In this document: piece by piece, positions 10,029 through 21,540 of the stretch
Layout: each line of letters starts with the position of its first letter
How positions within the stretch are numbered: the stretch's first letter is position 1
Assembly (NCBI GenBank): GCA_030737875.1
Contig: CM060918.1
Coordinates: 771,770,552-771,834,551 of the forward strand
Length of the DNA: 64,000 nt
Origin: Allium sativum
Lineage: Eukaryota > Streptophyta > Magnoliopsida > Asparagales > Amaryllidaceae
Reading direction: 5' to 3'
Made by a program: the position numbers and the translations under genes
Notes under the pieces: generated by a model
Database searches by the model: none
Told to the model about the DNA's origin: nothing
What the model saw: the letters and a program-made list of their open reading frames with translations, nothing else

Positions 10029-13000
10029 CTAGAAGAAAACCCTCTTCATGTCTTGGTACATCTTGTCCCCACCGGGATGAATGGTCATCCTAGAACGGTG
10101 TGCATCATCAAGAATAACCTTCCTCAAACCCTCGTCTTGCGGTACACAAAGTCTACCGTCTCTACGCAAGCACCCCCTATCGTCTAGGGTGTACCTACTC
10201 AAATGGCTGGACGACTCCCCCCTTATGAGCTTCTCCACCAACTCAACCAACTGTGGGTCGTCCCTCTGTGCTTCTCCAATCCGCCCCAGAAGTGTAGTTC
10301 TGACCTCCAAGGATGCTAGCAAACCGGGTACATAATCAATGGAAGGTCTGAAATCAAACATCGAGATAAATTCCAAGCTTCGTTGTTCCACGAACAATGG
10401 ACTCAAGGACAACCTCTTTCTGCTCAAGGCGTCCGCCACCACGTTACCCTTGCCAGGGGTATATGCTATCTCGAAATCATAGGATGCTAAGAACTCCATC
10501 CACCTTTGTTGTCTCAAATTCAAATCCTTTTGAGAAAACAAGTACTTCAATGATTTGTGGTCAGTGAACAATTCGAATCTCTCACCAAGAAGATAATGGC
10601 GCCAAATCTTAAGCGCAAAAACAATAGCGGCCAACTCTAAATCATGGGTAGGGTAATTTTTCTCATGCACTCTCAACTGCCTTCCACCATAGGCTATTAC
10701 CCTTCCCTCTTGCATTAAGACTGCGCCTAGTCCTGTCCCACAAACGTCAGTATAGACAACAAATGGCTTGCTCCCATCTGGCAACACTAAAACTGGAGCA
10801 GTGGTTAAAGCTCTCTTTAACCGCCGGAACGCATCATCACAATCTACGTCCCATGTGAAAACAAGATTCTTCTTCGTTAAGCGGGTTAATCGGGCTGATA
10901 TCTTCGCGAAGTCTTTAATAAACTTCCTATAATAACCCGCCAACCCCAAGAAACTTCTTACTTCGGTAGCATTCTTCGGAACCTTCCAATCCTGAATTGA
11001 TACTACCTTCGCGGGATCCACAGCTATCCCTTCCTTGGAGACCACGTGCCCCAAGAACCGCACCTCCTTCCTCCAGAAGTGACATTTAGAGAATTTAGCC
11101 TTAAGGCTATGTGCTCGAAGAGTCTTCAATACCTCCCCAAGATGTAGGGCATGCTCTTCTTCACTCTTGGAAAATACTAAGATATCATCCACAAAGACCA
11201 CCACGAATTTATTAAGGAACTCCCTGAACACCCTACTCATTAAATCAACAAAGTATGCAGGGGCGTTCGTCAACCCAAATGGCATCACCAGCCACTCATA
11301 GAAACCATCCGGAGTTCTAAAGGCAGTCTTGTCTATGCTATCCTCAGCCACTCTCAACTGATGAAACCCCGTGGCTAAGTCCAACTGAGAAAATACTGAA
11401 GCGCCAACCAACTGATCGAAAAGATCATCAATCCTCGGCAATGGGTGTCTATTCTTCTTTGTGAGCTTGTTGAGTTCTCTATAGTCTACACAAAGTCTGA
11501 GGGACCCATCCGCCTTTGTAGCAAATACTACTGGAGCACCCCACTCCGATATACTCCGTCTTATGAACCCCTTCTCAAGCAACTCCCCTACTTGCTTATG
11601 GAGTTCCCTCCTCTCACGAGGAGCCATGTGGCTCACTGGTAAAGATACAGGTTTAGCATTATCCACCAGATATATTCGGAAGTCAATCTCCCGCTTCGGA
11701 GGTAAGCCCTTCACCTCCTCAAACACATCCGAATATTCCCGGACCACTCTAACAGATTGCAAATTCTCGACCGAAGCGTCAAGCGATTCAAGATAACTTA
11801 GCATAACGGAATCCATGGGATTACAAGAAATCTCGAGAGTGTTACCCAAGCGGGTCATGAGCCTAACAACTCTCCTTTCGCAATCAAGAACGGCACCATT
11901 ACTGGATAACCAGTCCATGCCCAAAATCAACCCATAGCCCGTGAAGCCCAAAACAAAAGCATCACATCTAAACTCAATGCTAAGTATAGAAATCTTCAAA
12001 CCCAAACATATCATGGACAAATAAGTGGAGCCCCCAATTGGGTTTGAAACAACCAAGGGATCATCTACCAGACTGGTGTCTAAGTGCAGTGACTCAACTA
12101 ATGATGATGAGATAAACGAATGCGATGCGCCTGAATCAAACAATGTACGGACAGGATGATCAAATAGAAAAACCAGACTTTCAACGGAGATAGTTCTACC
12201 TCTTTCCTGAATCGGTGGAACCGCGAGAGCCTGTACTTGCCCCCTAGCCTGACTCGGTGCCATAAGAGCTTGCACCTGTCCTCCTGAGGTAGATCCCGTC
12301 CTTTGCCCCTTCTTAGGGCAATCCTTCACTAGATGCCCCGCTTCGCCACAGTGGAAGCAGCCAGTCTTCTTCTTCTTGCGACAATCCTTGCTTAGATGGC
12401 CAGGTGTCCTACAATTGAAACGCTTCTTCTTGCCCTTGCCACCGTTGCCTTTCCCACCTTTGTTTTGCTGTTGTTGCTGAGGTTTCTTTTGATCTCCCTT
12501 CTTCTCAGGTGCCTTATTAGCATTGGGACCCTTCTCTTCTTCATGCATGAGTGCCATGTCAACTAGCTTCTCAAAGGTGGCCCCCATAGGGATATGAGTC
12601 ATAGCCAACCCATGCATTGGTTCATTCAAGCCTTTCACGAACCTCAAAGCCTTCTTCTCCGGTGTATTCACCATGTCTAGGCCAAACCTTGCCAATTGAT
12701 TAAACTTGTTGACATATTCCTTCACCGAGAGATTTCCTTGCTTTAGAGTCAAGAATCTTTCCATATACAAGTTTTCCTCCGCCCTTGAGAGAAACTTTGC
12801 CACAAATCTTTGCCTAAAATCCGCCCAAGAGGCAACGGGGCGTTCTCCATTAGTGACCTCCCACCAGAATGAGGCCTCTCCCTTCATTAACCAAGCAGCT
12901 AACTTGACTTTCTTTCCTTCTTCCATCTCAAAGATATCTATCAACTCTTCCACCTCCTTAAGCCAATCTCTAGCCTCCACAAAAGTTTCTGATCCTTGAA

Positions 13001-13202
13001 AAGGTTTCCCTCCCATAGCTTTAAATTCCGTGCAAGTCTTAGCAAAAGTATCCGTGCGAGGAGGAGGGGAAGGAGGAAGATCGGGTGCTAAGGTTGGTGG
13101 AGGAACATTTGCTGGACCCGCAGTGGTGGCCCTAGCCTCCATCAATCTCCTATACCATACTGGTATCGTCACACCCTCCGGAAAGTTAAGATTCTCAGCC
13201 AT
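10029..13202 (-). pseudogene. Element B gag-pol, upstream part: Gag, protease, RT, RNase H, start of integrase
   Basis: The 1,057-residue frame begins [11 protein letters not shown]. In order it shows the retrotransposon Gag domain (about residues 40-230), two zinc knuckles (about 265-300), an aspartic protease with FDSGASHSF (about residue 357), a reverse transcriptase with VVFVDDIL (about residue 670), an RNase H with [14 protein letters not shown] (about residue 813) and the HH half of the integrase zinc domain ([14 protein letters not shown]). The first zinc knuckle has Arg where Cys is expected (RFNC instead of C..C), while element C keeps it. The frame ends where C reads a Trp codon (FFWPGMKK), so a TGG to TAG change split the polyprotein. 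Everything else appears open, an unusually mild defect. Confidence 0.94.
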
Positions 13203-13383
13203 GTTGAAATGAAAAAGGAAAGATTCAAAACGGAGAATTCGAAAGATAAAAATATGGCTATCGGGGATTATGCTTTTCTTTCAAAAACTTTTCTCTTTAA
13301 AGACATGTTTTTGAAAATATCTCTTCCAAAAATGTTTTTAGAAAAATAGTTTTCTAAAAATTTTATCTGTTCCGGTAACCTTT

Positions 13384-13395
13384 GCTCTGATACCA
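13384..13395 (-). other. Primer-binding site of element B (initiator tRNA-Met)
   Basis: The minus strand reads TGGTATCAGAGC two bases inside the 5' LTR. This is an exact 12-base complement to the 3' end of plant initiator tRNA-Met including CCA. The tRNA gene at 55708-55779 in this window ends in the matching GCTCTGATA. Confidence 0.95.
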
Positions 13396-14662
13396 CGTGT
13401 AACCCCCCACGCCCACTATGGTCACTCTCTAAGGGAATGCCATAACATCGGTGGAGTATTTTGAGTGAATATAGAACAGAGTAATTACAGCAAGACAAAT
13501 ATAAATAATACTTGGAAATTTAAAACATCATTTCAATTGCAGCGGAAAATAAAACATGTCTGGTTACATCACAAAACCATAATAGAAGTCAAGTACAAAT
13601 ATCCATCCTGCTAAATAAAAATACATAATCCCAATACATGAACTGATAGCCATAAAAGAAAAGGGTAAACTGAGCTCTACATCTAGGGTCCAAGCTCCAA
13701 GAGAGAAATAAAAGCAGCCTGATCAAAGCCCACTCGTGCTGGGCCCACTCTGAGAACCTGAGGGTTGGGAAAAAGATAAAAAACAACGGGGTCAGACATA
13801 AGTCTGAGCGAGTCCTATAACTTTAACAATAAAATCATTAAAGTAACCAGAGAAGACATAAACTTGACATACGGTAATGTCTGGGGATGAATGGCTACAC
13901 TAAGCAGCTTGGTAGACTTAGGATAAACTAAGATAACTGTAAAGACGCATTTACCCACCCAAGGATAATTACTACACTGCACCACACCGGTCATTCCTAC
14001 TCAAAGATTGATCCCACCCAAGAACTTAAAAGAAAGATATAACTAGTAGTTTCATGTACCCCTAGCTGAACACATAGGTGCCGTCTTCCCCTATCTCCAC
14101 TAGGTGTACCCCACTACTCCCCAAGCGATCGGCTCCCTACCGTAGATACCCGTGTTGGTCCCACAGTGGGGTGTATCACTCCCCTAAAGTGGCAACCCAA
14201 TACTATCAATGGTACACGGCTTATACCTACACGATGCAACAACGGCTTATCTACCAGCCCGGGCCCACACACGCATATGAAACCCGTTGGACTTGCGTTG
14301 CCACCGCTAACCCGTTTTGGCCTCTTATAATCAAGCCCAGTACGCGTGTCCCGTCCTCGACATGGGTCGAGCCCAATAAGATACATATGGGTTACTGGTT
14401 GAAATGGGCCCCCACAAGCTACCCACCTAAGCTTGTCCCTTTTTTTCTAGTGCATCCCACTTAACCCTTTAATCATGTTTAATTACATGTTTCCACTTGG
14501 TTAAGTATTCTAATCGTATTTTCCATTGCCACCCAAGGCAACCCACTAGATTTCCACATGCCACCCAAGGCACCCACTTAACCCCTCATGTCCCTCTACA
14601 TGCTAATATGGTTAAGTGTTTCTTAATTAATTAATTAAGATCATGACCTCATAAAGACCTCT

Positions 14663-14868
14663 CACATTAGACCGTCTTTTATGACTGCTGGATATGCCGG
14701 TTGGTTCCGGGCAGACTTCTGTCATCAAAAGGGTCTAACCTCGTGTCTTTACTTTAATCACGTATTTAATTTATGACTAAGACCTCTCACATTGGGCCAA
14801 TCATTTGTAGCCGCTGGATGGCCGGTCGGTTCCGGGCAGACTTCCGCTACAAAAGGGTCCAACCTCGT
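14663..14868 (-). repeat. Two structured stem-loop modules in LTR B (right)
   Basis: This is the same pair as at 6359-6564 (14663-14744 and 14788-14868), about 1.2-1.4 kb downstream of the TATA box. One difference (gggtccaacc here, gggttcaacc on the left) falls in the outer arm facing GGGCC. Confidence 0.7.
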
Positions 14869-16067
14869 GTCTTAGTTGATTAATTACACCTAATTAATCA
14901 CCCCCATAATTAATTATCCCTAATTAATTATACATTTTTCATAACATGGGTAGACCTAACTCAATAGGTAAATTCCCATGGGGTAGACCTAACTCAATAG
15001 GTAAATTCCCACTTATGTTAATTTATTTTTATGGTATGCTTAATCATACCCAATCATACTTTTATTAACATATTTATTAACCCCATCGTTCCCCACGTAA
15101 ATCGTTCTCATTTAATGACATAATGAAGGGAAGATCCATCACAAATATCATGGGTTTAACCAAATCTTAGCATATAACTTTGTCATGGGTTAAGAGGATG
15201 TCAACTTGCATATATGAGCATATATTAACCCAACTGCATTTAACCCAAATTTACATACTATCATACACATGACTTGCATAACATGTTGCATACGAACTTG
15301 CATATTATCATACATATGACTTGCATAACATGTTGCATATGAACTTGCATATTATCATACACATATCTTGCATAAAATGTTGAACTTGCATATAAGCATT
15401 CTCATAACTTGCATAACATGTTAAACATGCATTTAAGCATACACATAACTTGCATAAGCATTCTCATACTTGCATAACATGTTAAACATGCATTTAAGCA
15501 TACACATAACTTGCATAAGCATTCTCATATTTGCATGACATGTTAAACATGCATTTAAGCATACACATAACTTGCATAAGCATTCTCATACTTGCATAAG
15601 CATGCATAACTTGCATATCATGTTAAACTTGCATTTAAGCATATACATAACTTGCATATAAACTTGCATAACAACCTACACATAACATCATACCCATAAC
15701 TTGCATAAACCAACTTATTAAACATGCATAAACCCACTTATTAAATATGCATAAACATAGGAAAACATAGAGTAGCATATCATTACAAATGATTCAAACT
15801 CACTAATCCGCATTCAAGACCATAAGTCTCATTACACCAAATCTACTTACTTTAGCAATTGATGTTAAAGTGATAGAAACTCACCAAACCCAAGATTAGC
15901 AAACTTATGAAGTGGAATTAGTTGCTAAATATGAAGAAGATGATGATTAGAGGTTGATTAGCTTGCAACTTCCTTCATAAATTAGTGGAGGCTCCTTCTA
16001 AGATTTAATTTGGCGGCATGAGGCCATCATTTCTATTTTTAGTATGGATTAGGGTAGGTTTAGGGTG

Positions 16068-16076
16068 TATTTATAG
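16068..16076 (-). promoter_or_regulatory. TATA box of LTR B, right copy (drives the element)
   Basis: CTATAAATA on the minus strand is the promoter position for genomic RNA of element B. The GTCGAC array lies about 130-220 bases upstream of it. Confidence 0.6.
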
Positions 16077-16568
16077 ATTAGGTGAGTGTTTTAGGCCCTT
16101 AGATTAACCCTAGATTAGATTAGTACCCTTAGATTTCGGAAATCTCTAGAACACAGCCCAAGACTCAACCAAAAACCAGATCTGGTGCACCCAGATCAAC
16201 AGGGCCGACACCCTGTGTCGACACCCCTGTCGAAAGGGCAGTCGACACCCCAGTCGACAGGCCTGTCGACAGCCCTGTCGACATGGGTAGGGCGGGAACT
16301 TTCCTGCCTGGCCCCCTGCTGGCTCCAATTTCGAAATCCGATGTTTAATTTTTAAATCTGTTTTTAACTTTGAATTTTCTGAAAACTTCTTTGGGCCATA
16401 ACCGGGCCATACGGACTCCGATTCTCGAAAACTCGGACTCTATTTCGCGTATTTTTCCGAGACGAACGCAATGACGCAGCCCGTTACCCCCAATTCCCAC
16501 ATCTGAGATTATTTATCCTGTAATTAGTGAATTTTAGTATTAACTAAAATTCGGGGTGTTACACTGCT

Positions 16569-16865
16569 TCCATCGTACAGAAAACCCTATAAGCTTGAAA
16601 GAAAACTGGCCGTAGGTGAAACAACTACGGCTATGGATGGAAGCTAGGCACGACTTCGCCCATCGATGAGGTTACCTCCCAGAAAGCCAGGAGCCCCAGA
16701 GACTCAAGAAAGAAGGAGACAAGAATTCAAACAAAGGAAGAGAAGATAGTGCGTATGGCTTTTGGGGAATATGCTTTTAAACAAATCTTTTCTTTTGAAA
16801 ATGCTTCTTTTAAAACTGTTTTGAAAATAATTTTTCAAATCCTTTATCTGATCTGGTAACCTTCA
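16569..16865 (-). mobile_element. Element A, right part of the internal region (leader next to the primer site)
   Basis: After the TSD of element B this continues element A. The stretch from about 16755 resembles the leaders of B and C: a cluster of ttttgaaaa and ttcaaa runs and a ctttatctg..ctggtaacct motif just before the primer site. No gag start is recognisable, so gag appears largely deleted or decayed. About 190 bases at the left (16569-16755) match nothing else I can see. Confidence 0.65.
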
Positions 16866-16877
16866 GCTCTGATACCA
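16866..16877 (-). other. Primer-binding site of element A (initiator tRNA-Met)
   Basis: The minus strand reads TGGTATCAGAGC, two bases from the LTR start at 16880. It is identical to the sites of B and C. Confidence 0.92.
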
Positions 16878-18479
16878 CGTGTAGCACCCCACGTCCGTTA
16901 GTGTCACTCACAAAGGGAATGCACTAAGTTCTGTGGAGCATTTAGGGTAAAAGATGCAGATAAATTACAAGACAGACATAAATTAAACAGCGGAAAATAA
17001 AACTTTGCATTATTGATAAAATAGTTTGTACAATGATTTCTTTACAATATCAGAGTATCATCTGTCTTACAAAATAAAGAAGCATAAAAATACATTTATA
17101 TTCCCCAATGTAGCAAGCGCCAGCCATAGCATCTGGAAAGAGAATCCAAGCAAAACTTCGACAAATCTTCAAGCTGGGAAAGAGTGACAGTCCGACTTAA
17201 CCTGAGCTATACTATTCCCTCCTTTACTACCTGGGGGGGGGGGGGACGAAAGAAAAGAAGACAAAAGAAAAACAGAGTCAGACATAAAGCTTGAGTAAGT
17301 TCAGTAACTTCTAGCATGTGAACATGGAAAACAAAACGACATGAATTAACTGAATACAAGATAACACCATGATGATAGGGTCAGCAAGATTAGACAAGGT
17401 AACACAAGATATGCTAAGATAAGATTAACTGGATATGCTCTAATACTTTCGCCGCGTCCCTATTTCCTTGTTATACTGGCTTATATATCTCTGCACTGCC
17501 TAACTAGTGTCCCAACTAGTAACGATAACGTGGTCCCAATCCCTGTAGTTTCCATTGCCTTTAGGCATACATTCATTATTTGTTACCTGGATCTAATCTA
17601 GGGTTTTCTATCGAGTGCTTTCTAGTTTCAACTAGAGTTTATGCTATCTACTGAACGCTTCCCGGATTCAGGGTTTATGCCCCCTAGTCCAATCGATGCC
17701 CCCAAGTCTAGGACACACTACCTAGAGTGGTATATGTTCCTATACTTCCCCACGTCAAGTACCGCGAACCGTTATCGCTTGTCTAGATGCACATGTCCTG
17801 TAATGTGCAGTCCGAGTCCTGTGTCAGGGCAAGTCAAGGAATACAGAACTCGGTCGGGAGCTTTCAGATATCTGCCGATGCAGATGCTAAGGTCTGTTTT
17901 TATTCCAGTGGCTATGGTCCCACTTGACCCCTCCCTCAACTAATGAAAGGGACACCTTGAAAAATGAGAACTATACGTAGGCCCCCGGTGCCCTACTATC
18001 CTATGGCCATCCTCACCCATAACTAGATAGCAAGTATATGGTCTTTTGGAGTTCTCCGCCTTTCCGCTTCACGTATCTCGATTGACTCAAGATGGATGGT
18101 AGACGACGAGTTGCTATCACAGGGCTACCGTTTTCTCGCCGAATCACGCCGGTCCATCCTAGTCTTTAGGTTGCCATATATTGCAACCAAGGCATACCCC
18201 TGGTTCTTCTACATAGACCTTAACCTCTGTGAGCCCAGGAGGTTCATCTGCAGCCTCACAGAGGGATACCAAGAGTACCCTCACATCCCCTCGAAGCCTC
18301 GGGCTTCGTAACCCAATTCATTGGAGCCTTCTTTTTACTCAGACGGACATTCGCTCCTTCCCGTGTTATACTAAGAATTACTACTTAGTTCTACTAACTA
18401 AGATTTACCACTTAGTTTCCAGAATCGTTGTTTTCTTAACTAAGGTTTACTACTTAGTTCACTTTCTCGTCAATTTGGA

Positions 18480-19170
18480 TTGGTTAAGTGTCATTAGTCA
18501 ATTCAAGCCGACTTAACCCTCTTCATTTATCCTGTCAAACTGGTTAAGTGTTATCAGTAATTCATGTTGACTTAACCCCACCACAAACCAAGTTATATTG
18601 GTTAAGTATTTCTTATTACTTAACCCTACCCATTCACCCTGTATTGGTTCAGTGTTCCTTTTTAACTAAACCTTGCCCGTCTGTTTTAACTAACATGTTA
18701 TTAACGGTTAAGTATTATCCCTTCATGTTTTAGACTTAACCCTATTCCTTTATCACAATCTGATGGTTAAGTGTTCAAGTTTACTTAACCCTACGGTCTA
18801 GCCCGGCTAACATATCAAATTGGCTAAGTGTATTAAATCTTACTTAACCCCAACCTCTAGTCTAGTTAACATGTTAATTTGGCTAAGTGTATTAACTTTA
18901 CTTAACCCCACTTTCTAGACTAGTTAACATGTTAATTTGGATAAGTGTTTTCTTAGTTACTTAACCTCTACAAATCTTGTCTTGTTACCATGAGTTTGGT
19001 TAAGTGTCCCTATGGACTTAGCCCTCCGTTCTAGCTTAACTGTGCTAAGTTGGTTAAGTGTTCCTATGGACTTAACCCTCCCATTCTAGCTTAACTGTGT
19101 TAAGTATGAACCTAACCCCACCCATCGGTCTTGTTATCATGTTGAATTGGTTAAGTGTCTTAGTTAACTT
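18480..19170. repeat. Array of GGTTAAGT/ACTTAACC microhairpins in LTR A (right)
   Basis: This is the right-LTR copy of the array at 604-1355, one 54-bp unit shorter. Confidence 0.7.
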
Positions 19171-19224
19171 AACCCTAGCATTCTTGTTCTAGCTTTAACT
19201 AGATAAATTAAAGCCACGACCACT

Positions 19225-19308
19225 CACATTAGATAGATATTGTTGCGAATACTGGATATGCCGGTTGGTTCCGGGCAGGTTTACATCGCAACTTAGTCTA
19301 ACATCGGG
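19225..19308 (-). repeat. Structured stem-loop module in LTR A (right)
   Basis: TTAGAT...TGTTGCGA faces TCGCAACTTAGTCTAA around CCGGTTGGTTCCGGGCAG. The left copy is at 1415-1498 with TTAGAC and TCGCAACTCAGTCTAA. LTR A has one module where B, C and D have two. Confidence 0.65.
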
Positions 19309-20988
19309 TTAGGCATATTTGTGTTTTCTAAGTTCAAAGGGTTTTGATTAATTTTCAAATCAGGTTTTGAAAGTAACCATTCCATCCGTCGGATCAGTTA
19401 GGGATAGGAAGAGAGAGCAGGAAACTTGTATTTTCCAAACCCAAGCCTAGACACTATCCTCTCTGTCACCCTAGAACTTTCTGGTGTTTCATTAAAAGAG
19501 ATGTCGTTAATAAACCTTTAATTTGTCTAAATTTGCCTTTCCTTATTTAGGACAAATTCTATAAGTAAATTAATCCTAATTTACTTATTTCCTGATTACT
19601 CTTTTAATGTGAATTGTCAACATTTATTCTTATGGCCCATTCTCCCCTCTATATCATATTTATGCCCTTTTGGTATGTAAACTATACCAAATTAAGTGTC
19701 ACTAACCATGATTTTGCTAAACATGACCATTACTCCCTATTATGGCCAATTTCAAATTTATACCAATATACTTACCGTGCCAAATTAGCTAATCCAATTC
19801 CGATTCAACATTCTAATTCACGTCAAACTAGACTTACTACTCTAGTTCACTATTCAAGTAAATGCTAGATTTACACGTCAATACTAGATTCAAATTAGAC
19901 ATCTTATAATTTATGTCAAATTTATCCAATTTGCATTTCTATGAACATGCCATAATACATGTTCCCAATTTATGCCAATTTCCAAGTTAAACTACGTTTT
20001 TAGTAAATTTCATATTTTGCTCAAACCGCATTCCCACCGTTCGTATAATCGTGATTCATTCTAGATTATAAATAAAGCTAGGTTCATAGAAAATAGGGAA
20101 TGAACCAAAGACGCTATGCAAAAGATAGACATACTAACTGGCATAAAAAGGGTTGAATAACGACGTCGGTTCAAGAACATGGGTAGACCTAACTTAATAG
20201 GTAAATTCCCAAGGTCTAAAACCAAGAATAGACAGAATAAAGACGTAGGTTCAAGAACATGGGTAGACCTAACTTAATAGGTAAATTCCCAAGGTTTAAA
20301 CCCAAAGAAAACAAAGAACAGACAGAATAGATAATCGGGTTTAGACCCAATTTCACAGTCACAAAACTTAAACAACACTTTCCTAGTCATGAACCATAGG
20401 TGCTTAATCACAGTTGTCCCATTTATGTCATAGACAATAGTTTATGCGTCCTAATCAAAGGTATAGGCTTGTGTTCATAGTCATGGAAATAATTCTCATA
20501 GTCACAGTCACAGTCATAGGCAATGTCCATTGTCATAGGCAATGTTCATAGTCATAGGCAATGTTCATAGTCAAAGAGGCATATGGTTCTAAGGTCCATA
20601 GTTTCATAGTCACGGTCTTATTTGTCCTTGAATCATGACAGTTCTTAATTAGGTCCAAAGAGATAGGCACAGATTCGAATAGAAAGATTTGGCATATTCT
20701 TTTATTCCTTTAATTTCATGTCACGAATAGAGAAAACGTTCAAATCTAGAAATAACTGACTTACAGAGATTAGAATAGAAAGATGGCGTTGCTATGATTC
20801 GTAGAAAAACAGTCATTGAAGTCGTTTGAACTTTCTCTTGAATCCTAGCTTGACTTGAACCTCTTCTTGAAAATCTTTAGCAGCATTTCCTCGTCTTGAT
20901 TTATTTTATATATTATTTATTTGTATATTTTCTAAAAGGTAGCATAAGGATAGAAAAGAATTGTGAATAGAGAAGAAGACCAGGGTTG

Positions 20989-20997
20989 TTTATATAG
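20989..20997 (-). promoter_or_regulatory. TATA box of LTR A, right copy
   Basis: CTATATAAA on the minus strand, about 430 bases from the LTR start and below the GTCGAC/poly-G array. Confidence 0.5.
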
Positions 20998-21428
20998 TGT
21001 AGAAGTCAACGAATCTGGTCAGAATGGCGTCCGGATACAGAGAAACGAATCAGGTTCAAAAAGCTGGAAAAAGCGGGGGGGGGGGGGGGGTCGACTACCC
21101 AGTCGACTCCCCAGTTGACCTGGAGGGGGGGTCGACTACCCAGTCGACCTGTGGGGGGGGGGTCGACTACCCAGTCGACTTGGGTCCTGGGCGGGAAATT
21201 TCCCGCCCAACCCGCTTCTGAGTCTGTTTTGAAATTTGAACTTTGCTGAAACTTCCGGAGGCTATATCTTCCTCATACGGACTCCGATTTACGCAAACTC
21301 GGACTCGTTTTCATGCATAATTCCGAGACGAACGCAATGGCGCAGCCCGTTTCCCTTGATTTTGATAATAACTTTTAATTCTACCTTGATTTGTGAATCT
21401 TAGTGTTGCAGAATTACGGGGTGTTACA

Positions 21429-21540
21429 TGATCAGTTGTAGGGGGAGCAAACAAATAGGGGTAGTAATATATTTCAGGTTCAAACAAATTTAACACATTT
21501 GAAATCTTGTATATGTTTGTCATCATCAAAAGGGGGAGAT
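21429..21540 (+). mobile_element. 3' end of the internal region of a Ty1/copia (Sirevirus-like) element
   Basis: The sequence holds purine-rich tracts (gtagggggagcaaac, aaataggggtag) and ends in the polypurine tract aaaagggggagat (21528-21540) directly before a TGTTG LTR start. This arrangement is characteristic of Ty1/copia elements of the Sirevirus/Maximus type. It is cut at 21428 because element A inserted here; the rest of the copia body would lie left of the window. Confidence 0.65.

Larger units (their letters stand above)
5095..16563 (-). mobile_element. Element B: full-length Ty3/gypsy chromovirus (Tekay/Del-like) inserted in element A
   Basis: The element is 11,469 bp with LTRs 5095-8259 and 13398-16563, a tRNA-iMet primer site, a polypurine tract and a gag-pol frame of about 1,477 codons in minus orientation. 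The 5-bp target-site duplication CTGCT is exact (5090-5094 and 16564-16568), and the flanks are the two halves of element A's internal region, so B jumped into A. A rough hand comparison of the LTRs finds about 30 differences over 3.16 kb (about 1%), indicating a young insertion. The Tekay/Del assignment rests on the very long LTRs, the single gag-pol frame and the chromodomain-type tail with YPFLFEG. Confidence 0.95.
13398..16563 (-). mobile_element. Element B, right (5') LTR
   Basis: The termini are TGTAAC and GTTACA. Transcription would start near 16040, below the TATA box at 16068-16076, and run leftward through about 2.6 kb of leader. The leader includes the TTGCATAA repeats (about 15190-15740), a doubled hairpin (14947-15011) and two stem-loop modules (14663-14868). 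U3 holds the GTCGAC array (about 16205-16285) and the conserved subterminal block. The leader is far longer than usual for an LTR retrotransposon. Confidence 0.94.
16880..21428 (-). mobile_element. Element A, right (5') LTR, 4.55 kb
   Basis: The LTR runs from TGTAGCACCCC to GGGGTGTTACA and is complete. It is exceptionally long for a plant LTR. The left end shows a G homopolymer (about 17227-17245) at a position homologous to the poly-G of element C. The middle has the palindrome array (about 18480-19170), a stem-loop module (19225-19308), doubled hairpins (20190-20291) and a field of caatgttcatagtcatagg repeats (about 20480-20580). U3 has a TATA box at 20989-20997 and a GTCGAC array with long G runs (about 21075-21180). 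It flanks copia sequence at 21429. Confidence 0.9.

Noticed and set aside
8983..10335. Plus-strand open frames across element B pol (for example 8983-9309, 9431-9688, 9915-10187)
   Set aside because: They are antisense shadows of the gag-pol frame, whose domains are clear on the minus strand.
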